A stretch of 64,000 bases of DNA, from positions 43,237,263 to 43,301,262 of the forward strand of contig NC_052622.1 of the NCBI RefSeq assembly GCF_016545825.1. Reading direction: 5' to 3'. The DNA is from Eucalyptus grandis. Lineage: Eukaryota > Streptophyta > Magnoliopsida > Myrtales > Myrtaceae. The translations under genes were made by a program, and so were the position numbers. Positions 10,926 to 22,007 of the stretch are shown in pieces. The stretch's first letter is position 1; every line of letters begins with the position of its first letter. The notes beneath the pieces are model-generated. The model did no database searches and was not told the DNA's origin. It saw only the letters and a program-made list of their open reading frames with translations.

Positions 10926-12123
10926 GAGTATGTTTGGTAACCGGCCAAACAATGCTAAATTCTATTTTTTGTTCCGGAATAATTTTGGAATAGAATCGTG
11001 TTTGATAAAAATTTTGTTTTCGGGAACAAATTTATACTTTTTTATTCCCGGAATTAGATTTAAGAATAGATTCAAGAATAATAATAAAATAAAATAAAAA
11101 TCGATACCCTGGGGAACCCCGTTAGCCGTTCGTCGCCTTGTAGTGGTACATAGCCGTCAAGTAAACCCTGGAGTAATACTAGCGGAGAACCCACCACCCC
11201 GACATCACACTTAAGACGTCGATGCTTCCCCTAGGGTTTGACCCCTCGACCTTTCCTCCAAGGTTGATGTTTCTTATCCAGCGGAGCCACCAAGGCCGGT
11301 AGTAATAATAAAAAAAAGTTAATTCTTGTTTCCGAGAACAATTGTAGAATTAAGCCCATATTTTCTCTTCTTCTTCCATTTTCTTCTTCTTCATCCACCA
11401 CTGTGGTTGCCATCCGCCGCCCACCACCACCAGTCGTCGAAGGCTCGCCAAACCAGGGCGAGGTCCGGCGAGCTCACCGAAGGTAAGCCTAGCCCCAGCG
11501 AGGTCGAGCCTTGTCGTGGCTAGGCGTCAAGCCTTAATTTTTGTTTCCAGGAACAATTCTAGGATCAAGCCCATATTTTCTCTTCTTCTTCCCTTTTCTC
11601 TTCTTCTTCTTCCCTTTTCTCTTCTTCTTCTTCCCTTTTCTTCTTTGTCATCTGCCACCCACCACCACTGGTCGCTGGAGGCTTGCTAAGCTAGGGCGAG
11701 GTCCAGTGAGCTCGCCGGAGGCAAGCCCAACCCCGCCGGTGGCTAGGCGGGCCTTGCCCAACCCCGACGAGGCCCGCCTAGCCACTAGCAAAGCTAGGCG
11801 AGCCTCACCCGGTTGCCGGCCGAGACTCGACCGATGAGGGCAAACCTCATTAAGGGCCAACAACGCTCCGGTGAAGTCATCGACCCTTGTCTACCCGATC
11901 ACCGATCTACTTGAAGAAGAAGAATAGGAGAGAGAAAGGAAAAAAAAGTAATAAAAGTAATAAAATTATTTTAAAATTCAAAGAAAATGATTTGAAGTAG
12001 AAATTTTGAAAAACGGTACCAATCGCGATTTTATTCTAGGAATTGAAATTTTTGACAATTACCAAACGGCTTAAAATATTTAGAAATTATTCCCGGGAAC
12101 AGAATTGTTATCAAACATGCCCT
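10926..12123. mobile_element. PIF/Harbinger-like element with internal duplication and nested SINE
   Basis: The left end reads GTATGTTTGGTAACCGG and the right end, on the minus strand, GGGCATGTTTGATAAC followed by TTAA. It is longer than its relatives for two reasons. A SINE is inserted at 11090-11302. A segment starting 'agcccatattttctcttctt' plus GC-rich sequence occurs twice (from about 11325 and from about 11540). The second CTTCTTCCCTTTT tract is itself a short tandem array. The GC-rich core resembles those at 8200-8440 and 12470-12700. No transposase. Confidence 0.6.
11090..11302 (-). mobile_element. tRNA-derived SINE (Au-SINE-like) nested in a PIF element
   Basis: On the minus strand the head carries a box-A-like GGTGGCTCCGCTGGATAAG and, about 30 bases on, a box-B-like GGGGTCAAACCC. 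The 3' end runs into a T-rich tail (gtatcgattttta). An 11-bp direct repeat TAATAATAAAA lies at 11079-11089 and 11303-11313 as target-site duplication. Length (about 210 bp), internal Pol III promoter, T-rich tail and TSD together support a plant SINE. Family naming is by resemblance only. Confidence 0.7.
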
Positions 12124-12126
12124 TAA

Positions 12127-12939
12127 GGCCCTGTTTGGTAACCGGCCAAATAGTAAAAATTTATATTCTTTTGTTCTCGGGAATAGTTTTGGAACGAAAT
12201 CATGTTTGGTAAAATTTTTGTTCCCGAGAACAAATTTCTATTTTTTTTGTTCCCGGAAGTAGATTTGGAACAAAATCAAAAAAAAAAAAAAAAAGAGTGT
12301 ATTCTTGTTCTCGGGAACAATTCTAGAATCAAGCCCATATTTTCTTTGTTTATTTTCTTTTTCTTATTCTTCTTCCCTTTTCTTCTTTTTCATCCACCGC
12401 CACGGTTGCTATTTGCCACCATCTGCTATTTGCCGCTCACCATCATTGGTCGCTAGCAACTAGTCCGGTGAGCTTGCTGGTGGCCAGGCAGGCCTCGCCC
12501 AATCCCGGCCAACCTCGGCGGGGCTGGGCAAGGCCTGCCTGGCCACCAGCGAGGCTAGCTCAACCCCGCCAAGCCTTGCCCTACTGCCGATGAGGCTTGG
12601 GCGACTAGGGTCGGCCTTGCTGGCGAGGGTCGGCGACACTCTAGTGAGGTCGCCGACCCTCGTCTAGCCGATCGCTGATCATCCCAATGTCGGCGACCCG
12701 TGACTTAAAGAAAAAGAAAAAGAAGGGAAAAGGTAATAAAATTATTTAAAAATTAAAAGAAAATAATTTGGAGTATAAATTTTGAACACGGTACTAAACG
12801 CAATTCTATTCTAAAATTAGAAATCTTGTTCGATTACCAAACTCGTTCTTTTGCTTAAAAATTGTTCCCACGAATAGAATAAAAAAAAATCATTTATCGA
12901 TCAAAAATTGTTGTTGGAAAAGAGTTATCAAATGTGCCA
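12127..12939. mobile_element. PIF/Harbinger-like non-autonomous element, 813 bp
   Basis: Begins GGCCCTGTTTGGTAACCGG and ends, on the minus strand, TGGCACATTTGATAAC, with TAA at 12124-12126 and 12940-12942. It is arranged like its neighbours: AT-rich arms, a CTTCTT tract, and a GC-rich core (12460-12700) of GGCGAGG/CCTCGCC words. It directly abuts the element ending at 12123. Confidence 0.7.
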
Positions 12940-13500
12940 TAAGTGTCAAAAGTTACGAAAATAACTTTTAAATGTCAATTTTTTTCAAAAATAGGACACC
13001 TGAGTGCCAAGTCTAGTGAAGATGGCTGAAAATCTTACATAGCAACTTTTTGATAAATATAACTTGCCTACGTGGCACATCGGAAAGCTGAGCTAGAAAT
13101 GAGTCACTAAAACGATGTCACTTTGTCTTTTTTTAAATTTTAATATAAATATTAATTAAATTAAAATACTGATATATTAATAATTTAAAAAAAGGGAGGA
13201 GGCGGGGACCAACCTCATCTTTGTCCCTTTTTTTTTTTTTATAATTCTATGTTAATTTAGTTTTAAAATTTATTTAATTAATGTTTATATTAATTATCTA
13301 TCTATGTCAGTAGCAAAAAAAATGTCATTTTTGAATTTATTTAGTCATGTCAGCATACAAAAAGAAGTTATTTTGCATTTATCTTGTCGAAAAATCGTTA
13401 CGTTAATATTTTAATCGAATTTTCTTGTCATTAGCATTTAGTTGATTCATTTTATTTCGATTTTGACATTTAAGTATTATTTTCGTAATTTTTTGCAAAT
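12940..13500. other. Upstream region of YSL copy 1; no element recognised
   Basis: AT-rich intergenic DNA with poly(T) runs and no recognisable open frame. Detectable similarity to the YSL copy 2 upstream region begins only at about 13530 (tgggaacgccagaagtagaa), so the tandem duplication boundary probably falls near there. Confidence 0.4.
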
Positions 13501-13708
13501 GTCTCAAGTTTTGATCTTTTTCAACGATGAGGTGTCACTGTCGTGGTGGGAACGCCAGAAGTAGAAATGGTAAACCGACCGAAGTGAAGCTGATGGCGAG
13601 ACAGGGCGAGCTTTTGGCGAGTAACAGGCCGAACAGCTCTTTGAATTCGCTGTGTTTAGTTCGCATTGATCGGATCCTCTGATCATCGTCGTCGAAGTCC
13701 GGCGGAGA

Positions 13709-16700
13709 GTGGGCCTCGGCAAAGACGAATCGGAGATGGCGGAGAGAAGCGACCGCTCATCTAACGACGAGAATCAGATGAATCCGGATTCCGAGGCGAA
13801 GGAGAAGAAGGACGGGAGCCGGAGTGGGGAGGACGAGAGCAACGGCCTGTCGGTGGAGAGGATCTTCGAGAGCCAGGGGGTGCCGTCGTGGAGGCGGCAG
13901 CTGACGTTCAGGGCGTTCGCGGTGAGCTTCGCGCTGAGCGTCATTTTCGCCTTCATCGTCATGAAACTGAACCTCACAACGGGCATCATCCCGTCTCTGA
14001 ACGTCTCGGCGGGGCTCCTCGGGTTCTTCTTCGTCAAGACGTGGACCAAGGTCCTGGACAAGTCCGGGCTGCTCCAGGTCCCCTTCACGCGGCAGGAGAA
14101 CACGGTGATCCAGACCTGCGTGGTGGCGTCCTCTGGCATCGCTTTCAGCGGTACGTTGGCTTGTCTTTCACTCTTTGGCTGCAATTTGAGATAGTGCGAA
14201 TTGTGAAGAGCAGCTTTGTCTGCTGACATGCTCTCTGTCACTTCTCTTAAGTTGTTCTATCCTCCGGTCTACTGAATAGCCCAAAGTCATCACTGTAAAA
14301 CCTCAACCAGAAGAAGCGCTATCTTGCACTTGAGCCTCTGCTGAATTGAGGAAGGAATCCTGGGTTTCTGATGGATTCAACACAACATAACAACGGGAGT
14401 TCCTGATGTCCTCTTTCATTTTTTTCCTTCTTTTCTTGAGCTGGTCCTACTTCGTCGACTGTTGGGTGGAGAATCAATTAGGATTCATATATGGGTATAG
14501 AATTTTCAAAGTTTTAGGACATGGGTATAGAATTTTCAGAGTTTTCCTCCTTGGTATCTTTTGTAATAAATAAAAGTCTACGAGTCAACAGTCAAGATTC
14601 CCTCGGGCTGTGGCTATCCTTTTGTCTTAGATAAGGTTATCGTGAATGGTGCTCAAGCTGAACTGCTCCTTAGTCCACAATTTAGAGCCTTTGAAAGCGG
14701 CACGGTCCTTGCAGCTCAGCATGCATATCAAGTTCAGCTGAAGACACTGATTTTTAGAGCCAGAAAAATTTAAAAGTATTCATAATTAGATGAACGTAAA
14801 GAGAATTTTAAATGCTGATCCACCAATTTTTTCCTGTCATAATTCGGGAACTTCTGTCTATTGGGAGCGCTGTTATTTCACTGAGGGGAAATTTCTGGAG
14901 GTGTAACGGTTCCGGGAACGCCAATTTTATGTCCAAAGGATGGATTGCCTTTTTTGCACAGAAACGCCTGTTTCTCCGAAAAATGTTAATCTCATGGATT
15001 CTAAATGAACTGTTCTGCATCTACACAGATGACATGTAATAGGTTGTTTCTATGTAAACAACACAAAGTAGGGCATTTGGCCATAACCATATTGAATAGT
15101 CAATACACTAATTTCATGCGCATATTTGAGGTCACGTGTTTCTTGGAACATATTCTGTGATAACCAATGCCAATGAGCTCAAGGGGTATGCAGAGATAAT
15201 GTTCGTGTATTCTTTTGAAGTTAATCATTCAGATTTAAGGATGCAACTATGCAAAAATGAAGGAACCTCCCCTAAGTTTGAGTGGATGCTCATTTGCTAA
15301 CCATCTCCAAATAAAATCAGTTGTGGATAGTGAGTTTACCTATTGTAACCACTGCTTTTTCTTTTGGGCCAGACCCTGCTTTTTCAATTCAATTCGTTTT
15401 CCCAGTTTATTGTCGTGTGTTTACTGCGGTTTCAGTTACTTGCTTGAAAAGTATCTCGGCTGGAAAAGAAAGAAAAATATTTTTACTGGAAAGTACTATA
15501 GACCTCTACATCTATCAACAAAAAAGATAAGAGGCTCTTGCTTCTGTTTCATGTGGAATATTTATTCAACTAAAGTGGTCTGCCCTTAGTCATTGACCTC
15601 CCTTTATCGTGTGTTAGAAATAACAGTGACTTTCTATCCAATAATGATCTCTTTGAATTTGATTAAACTTTATTGGAAGAAAGGAATCGTAATAAATGTA
15701 AACTTGCGTATCATTTTTGGATGAACAGCTAGAGCTATCTACTGAAAAATGTGGTGCTCTGTGATTTTGTATGAGCAGGAGGTTTCGGGAGTTTTCTCTT
15801 CGCAATGAGTGAGCGAGTTGCTCATCAATCAACGGATCCGCAGAGCGCTCATGTTTACAAAAACCCATCACTGCTGTGGATGACTGGTTTTCTATTTGTT
15901 GTCAGTTTCCTTGGCCTCTTTGCTGTGGTGCCTCTCCGAAAGGTACTCTTTCCATGTTGCACCTTTTTTTCTGTAGCAATTATGGTAATTGCCAATTAAT
16001 CCCCATTATAGACTTCACTTGAAAAGATTCTCTTTGGCCATGAGAGCTCAAACGGTGGGGGCTTGCATTTACTGTTTAGAGTACTTCACTCATGCTTGCC
16101 CTTTTCTGGTTTCAGATTATGATTATTGACTTTAAATTATCCTATCCTAGCGGCACAGCAACTGCTCATCTTATAAATAGTTTCCACACGCCTGAAGGGG
16201 CCAAGCTAGCTAAGTAAGACACTATAAGCTGGAAAGCCTTCTCATTTGTATGTCAATATGGTGGTTCTCATCGGCCTTAATTTTTCTCCTGAAGGAAACA
16301 AGTGAAAGCATTGGGAAAGTTCTTCTCCTTCAGCTTCTTGTGGGGCTTTTTCCAATGGTTCTACACAGCTGGAGATGGTTGCGGTTTTACAGAGTTCCCT
16401 ACTTTGGGGCTTAAGGCTTTGCAATACAAGTGTTTAAGCTTGACAAACTTCCACTTTACAGTCTACAGCCACTTTCTGTGGTCAGCTGGCCTTTACTTCG
16501 ATGTCATGCACTCTAATGTGCAAAACTATTAGCTGACTCTCTTACATGGATAACGTGAAGGTTTTACTTCAATTTCTCGGCAACATATGTTGGAGTCGGA
16601 ATGATTTGCCCGTACATCATAAATATCTCATTGCTTCTTGGAGGAATTCTATCCTGGGGTTTAATGTGGCCTCTAATAGAAACCAGAAAGGGACATTGGT

Positions 16701-17939
16701 ATCCTGCAGATGAAAGCACAACCAGCATGCGTGGACTCCAGGGTTATAAGGCAAGTCAGGTTATATATGCAAATGTGCAAGTTCGTTTATGTCTTTTATT
16801 TATCCTCTAATCTTATAGTACCAATTTGTCAGGTTTTCATTGCCATTGCCATGATATTGGGTGATGGGCTCTACAACTTCTTTAAGGTACTTGGCCGAAC
16901 GCTCTCTGGCTTGTACCATCAGCTCCGGGACAGAGAAATGAGCCATGTTCTCCCCATTGCAAATGGTTCCTCTCTTGAGAACCCTCAAGTGTCTTATGAT
17001 GACCAACGACGGACACAGCTTTTCCTAAAAGATCAAATCCCGACATGGCTTGCAGTTGCAGGGTATGTCACAATAACAGCCATATCCACGGCCACTCTTC
17101 CACACATGTTCCCCCAACTCAAATGGTATTACATTTTAGTCATTTATCTCTTCGCTCCAACCTTGGGTTTCTGCAATGCCTATGGCTGTGGGCTTACCGA
17201 CTGGTCTCTTGCCTCGACCTATGGGAAGCTCGCCATCTTCGTGATTGGGGCATGGGCCGGTGCCTCACATGGTGGAATTCTCGCTAGTTTAGCTGCCTGT
17301 GGAGTCATGATGAATATTGTGTCTACAGCCTCAGACTTGACTCAGGACTTCAAGACAGGCTATCTGACCCTGGCTTCACCACGGTCCTTGTTTGTGAGTC
17401 AGGTGATTGGTACTGCCATGGGCTGCGTTATCTCTCCATGCGTCTTTTGGCTTTTCTACAAGGCATTTAAGGATCTTGGACTCCCAGGAAGTGAATATCC
17501 TGTCCCCAATGGAATTGTTTTTCGAAGCATGGCCGAACTTGGCGTGGAAGGTGTCTCTTCCTTGCCCAAACACTGTCTCACACTCTGCTATGGTTTTTTC
17601 GCGGCCGCCATGATCATAAATGGGTTCAGGGACTTAGTCGGTAAGAAGTAGGCCCGTTTCATCCCTCTGCCGATGGCTATGGCAATACCCTTCTACATAG
17701 GGCCATACTTTGCCATCGATATGTGCGTTGGTAGCTTAATCCTGTTCATCTGGGAGAAAATTGACAAAACCAAGGCCGACGCATTTGGGCCAGCTGTAGC
17801 TTCAGGTCTGATTTGTGGGGATGGCATATGGACATTGCCTAACTCGATACTCGCTTTGGCAGGGGTTAATCCACCAATTTGCATGAAGTTCCTATCAAGA
17901 GCCACAAACAAGAGAGTCGACGCCTTCCTTGGATCTTAG
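13709..17939 (+). pseudogene. Yellow Stripe-Like transporter, tandem copy 1, interrupted by an in-frame stop
   Basis: This is an oligopeptide-transporter (OPT) family YSL gene, expected to move metal-nicotianamine complexes across membranes. Exons by splice signals and comparison with copy 2: 13709-14150, 15779-15942, 16116-16213, 16295-16429, 16561-16750 and 16833 onward; phases are consistent throughout. Intron 5 uses a GC donor (AAG|GCAAGT). Two lesions distinguish it from copy 2. The codon aligned with copy 2's ATG is GTG (13709-13711), so translation would have to start at the in-frame ATG at 13736. TAG at 17649-17651 replaces the TGG (Trp) of copy 2, removing the last 96 residues, which remain open to 17939. 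The truncated product would be about 606 residues instead of about 711. The hydrophobic core is otherwise intact and about 93% identical to copy 2 in exon 6, so the damage is recent. It may be a pseudogene or a null allele; a base-calling error cannot be excluded. Confidence 0.85.
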
Positions 17940-18500
17940 TCCTGCAGTTTAGACTCACGAAGACGGCAAGAAATCTCAAGCACGCCGCAAGTCTCTAGAT
18001 GGACGTCATGATCTGCTCTATCTTCCTATTTTTCTTGCAATCTCCCAAAATCCCAGTGAAGCAGTGGTAGCAGCTAGAAGCTGCGAAATTATTCTTGTAT
18101 AAAAGTGTCCTAATTGGTAATAAATGTATATAGTACTGTCTCTCGCGCTTCTCTTCATGCCTTGTAGAATCCACATTTCTGGCATTAGCCAACTGTGATT
18201 TTCACGTATTACCATTGACAATATGAAACTCTAGGGAAGATTGAACTTCTACTACCCTCTTTCTTTTCTTGGAATACAAATTGTCCCCAGACGGTCCGAA
18301 GGAAATATTAGAGGAGTTTGTGTCTGCCAATGGTCCAAATTCTAGTTTTCAGTCTTCGAAAATAGGAAAACAAAATGACTGTGTGCGCTATTGTCATAAA
18401 CTAAATAAAACAAATTACTTAAGTGCAATTAAGGATGATGTAGTTTTAAAATTTTCCAATTTATCTATCTTCTTTTCTAGTTAAAGGAGACATTGACTTA
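17940..18500 (+). other. 3' flank of YSL copy 1 (duplicated with copy 2)
   Basis: Follows the stop codon and matches the region 28992-29511 downstream of copy 2 (for example 'gcagtttagactcacgaaga' against 'gcagttcagactcacgaaga', and 'gtgcaattaaggatgatg' at both far ends). It probably contains the 3' UTR and marks the distal end of the duplicated unit near 18445 and 29511. Confidence 0.55.
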
Positions 18501-20720
18501 GGTCTTTAGCATTGTCGAATGAAGAAAAATGGTCTGACTGTAACTTCGCGGTTCGCCAATGTTGAGAGAAGCGGCAAGAGGGAGCAAAATTTGATTCAAA
18601 AACTTGCGTCAAGAGCAACGGCAATTGTAGTGGGAGGAGCACGAACGCCTCGACTTGCTGCAGGAAGTGGAAATAGCTCTGGCAATTCCAAATGTGAAGT
18701 CAAGCGACCTACAAGCGAGAGATCGGTGAAAATAGGAGAGGGGAAGAGCACAATCTCGGTTTTGATATTTTGAGTGTCTTCTCAATTAAGCCTCCGCATC
18801 TGTTTTTGGTCTTAGAAGACCAAACGAGTTGAAATATGAGTCATTCAAGCAACTCATTGTGACCTGTTCTATCGGGCCTCGTCTTTTTCGTTAATTCATT
18901 TTGTCTTACTCTTTTGCCAAACGAGTTACCCCCTCAGTATGGGATTCCTTGAACATGAGTCTTAGACTTACGCAACTTGAATCACGGCCTCTTTTATCAG
19001 GATCAGGATTCATAGTGGGTAACACATAACCTTTGGTCAGGATTCTCTTTTCCTTGACCGCTCGACCAACTTGCCAGTCACAATGCAAAACCTGTGAAGA
19101 CTTACAAACAGAACGAGAGAAAAAGAGATGAGAATGGATGAAGAATTTTGGATTTTCTTTCTCTGTATTCAATGAAGAATTTTCATCTGAGAGCATGTCA
19201 ACTTGCTTGTTCTTCAATCTTATTTATATTACAAGCTGTTTATCTAAAGAATCACCAAGATGCGGTTTCACAGTTCAACTAACTAAGAAAACTAACAGAA
19301 ACAAAAACAGAATTTAAATAGTTATATGCTCAAAACAGAATAACAATTCTGCAGTGAACATGTGCTGCAAATTTTATTATTGACTTCATCCCTTTTATTC
19401 TTGGTCGAATCAGCAGCACCAGACTTTCTCACTTTACTTCCTCTGATCTCAGCAACACCAGACTTTCCAGCAACACAATGTGTGTTCATCATATAGCTCT
19501 TAACAAAACCCCCCTTGAAACCAACACCGTCTTTCCATTCCATCGATTCCAGACTTAAGATTGGTTTGGATAATTCAAAATTCCCTGTTTTCACAAAGGT
19601 CCGCTTTCAGCACGGTAATGTGAATCCCTCGACTTCTCATTCCTATCCACGTTGTCCCCATTAGCAGGCAAACACTATCAAGAAAGCGATACGACAGGAC
19701 ACCCTCTGTTTGCATCGAGATGGAGACAGGGTTAAGAATCGTTCTGTACACTGAATCTTCCAGTTCCATTGAAGAAGGCGTTGAAAATTTACGATCGATG
19801 TTCGTACGTCCGCTGGTCTTGTCTTCGTTCGATCCTTGGTCCTATCGGGAATGCACCTTTCGATGTCTCCCCCGGCAGAGACCATCGCAAGGACCTTTTT
19901 TTTTCCCGCAAAAAGGACTAGTTAACGTTCCCAAAGTCCAAGCAGCGTGTCGTGCCCTTAGGAGCGAACCAGATTACAACTCGGGTTCAGATTTGTCCAA
20001 AAAATATCCAGCTGCTTGAAAATCACCTGCTCTCCATAAAATTACCGGTGGATGTTTGTTTTCTGCTGGCTAAGTAACTTGGGATGAATGTGATCTTCTG
20101 AATTAAATGAATGATTACTGCCATAAAAAATCACAATACCCACTATGAGCAAAATACCCTGAATTTTTTAAACTCACCAATTATGACGCAAATATCCTAA
20201 ATTTTTTTCTTTTTGCATCATAAAAAAGCCCAAATTTATATTGGTGTAACAAATATACTTTGAATGGAACTGAAATAGTTGGCACATATGATTTTTTTCA
20301 TAACATTAAAAAAGTTGGAAGTATTTGTATCACCGTGAACAAGTTTAGGAAGGACCTTTTTGCAAAAAGGATGAGTGAATGGTTCCCGAGTCCAAGTAGC
20401 GTGTCGCGCCTTTTGAAGCAAATTGGATTATCATTCATGCTCAAATTATCCAAAAAATATACGACTGCTGCCTGAAAATCACTTGCTCTTTTTAAAAATA
20501 CTAGCCGTAATTTGTTTTTTGCTAGCTATGTAACTTGGGATGCCACAAAAAATCTCACATTATAATCAATGTGACATAAATATTCCAATTTTTTTGCGAT
20601 ATAAAAAAAAATTGGGATATTTGTGTTACATTTGACAAGTTTAGGATTTTTGAGATATAAAAAAAAAAAATTGATATTTATATCACAGTGGGTATAGTTT
20701 GAGTTTTTTCTTTATGGTAT
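18501..20720. other. Non-coding; no gene recognised
   Basis: Several short frames (for example around 18519-18773) have ordinary-looking composition but no family resemblance I can name. The 20110-20300 and 20540-20700 parts contain the 'ataccctgaattttttaaac'-type AT-rich repeat also seen at 5140-5490 and 23540-24060. Confidence 0.35.
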
Positions 20721-20729
20721 TTGCCCTTA

Positions 20730-21250
20730 AATGAAAGAATTGTAAAAATTTCGCAAGAAGAATATAACAATAGAAGAATTGAAAAAACTTTGGTGTACAT
20801 GCATTTTTTGTTGTTTTTGTTCTGTGGGCCGCATGTTGATGGAATACATCTTTGGTACGTTGTGACAACTCTCTAGCCTCGCTCAAGACAATCGATTAGT
20901 CCAAAATCTCAAATGATTGTTTGACTAAAGCCATGTAATTACCCTGCAAGTTAACATCAATCACAAAACAAACAAAACGACGGGCCAAAATGCATATTTT
21001 TTAACCCACCCGATTCATTCCCCACATTCACATTAGATCACTAAAAGCGGGGGAAGCGGATGGGTTTGACCATCTTGACCCGTTTGCATTTACGAATTCG
21101 ATCGACCAAAGAGAATCTAAGGCAATCTAGCAACGCAGTCATGACGACTAGCTTTGGTGCCTCCCAAGTCGTTCGAGTCGGGCATCCAATTCATGTGCCT
21201 AAAGGCATCATCAATCTTTGCGATGTGACCAAATTTATTTATGTTTTTAA
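20730..21250. repeat. Inter-gene duplicated segment, copy 1
   Basis: Matches 24055-24520 in the same orientation. Shared words include 'ttgaaaaaactttggtg', 'caaacaaaacgacgggccaa' and 'attaccctgcaagtta'. No gene is present. The two copies flank an insertion-rich spacer holding a PIF-like element and foldback repeats. Confidence 0.65.
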
Positions 21251-21349
21251 CGAGTGTCGAAATGAAATAAAATTCACATTGTGTTTAGCATCGAACTAAT
21301 CTAATCCAATCTCTTAATAGAGCATAAAAAGAACGGAAACGCGTTAAGT

Positions 21350-22004
21350 AAAAATTAAGTAAAAATTTTGTTTCCAGGAACAAAAAAATCTTCCTAGGAA
21401 CAGATTTGAAACAAAAATAAGAAGTAAAAAAAAGTTATTTCTTCTTCTTCTTCTTCTTTGGCGAGGTCACGGCCACTAGCCAAACGAGGGCCGGCAACCT
21501 CGCCGAAGCGTCGCCAGCCCCCAGAGACGCCGAGCCACAATGAGGCTAGGCAAGGCCGACCTTGTGCCGCCTAGACGAGATCAAGCCTCGCCGATGGCCT
21601 CGGTGGCCAAGTGAGCCTCGCAAGGCCACTGGCCAGGCTCAACCTTGCCCAGGCGACGCAAGGTCAGCCTCGCCAACCCAAGGCTCGCCGGCCACCGAGG
21701 CCAAGCCTCACGGTGGCCTGGTGAGGCTCCGGCGAGCTCACCAGCCGCTGCCGTGGCAGACGGCCGGCCACAAAGAGAAAGAAAAAAAAAATTGAAAAAT
21801 ATAATAAAAATATTGAAAAATTAAAAGAAATAACAAAATCATACAAGTTTACCAAACGCATTTCTATTTCTAGAATATAAATTTTTTACAATTACCAAGC
21901 GCGTTCTTATACTCAAAAATTATTCCTGGGAACAGAAACAAAAAAAAAAACCATTTATGTTTAAAAATTATTTCCCGAAACAAAAACGTTACCAAATGCG
22001 CCCT
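21350..22004. mobile_element. PIF/Harbinger-like element, left end degraded
   Basis: The right end reads GGGCGCATTTGGTAACG on the minus strand and is followed by TTA (22005-22007). The left end is not clear. The interior has the family layout: TTTCCAGGAACA-type arm, CTTCTTCTTC tract (21440-21460), then a GC-rich core of GCGAGG/CCTCGCC words (21460-21760). It inserted into or next to the duplicated spacer segment. Confidence 0.55.
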
Positions 22005-22007
22005 TAG

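Noticed and set aside
17640..17672. An intron removing the TAG in YSL copy 1
   Set aside because: A GTAAGAAGTAG string is present but would be an 11-base intron; copy 2 has no intron there and encodes Trp.
18519..18773. 84-codon frame as a small gene
   Set aside because: No recognised domain, no splice or promoter context; kept as unassigned non-coding.
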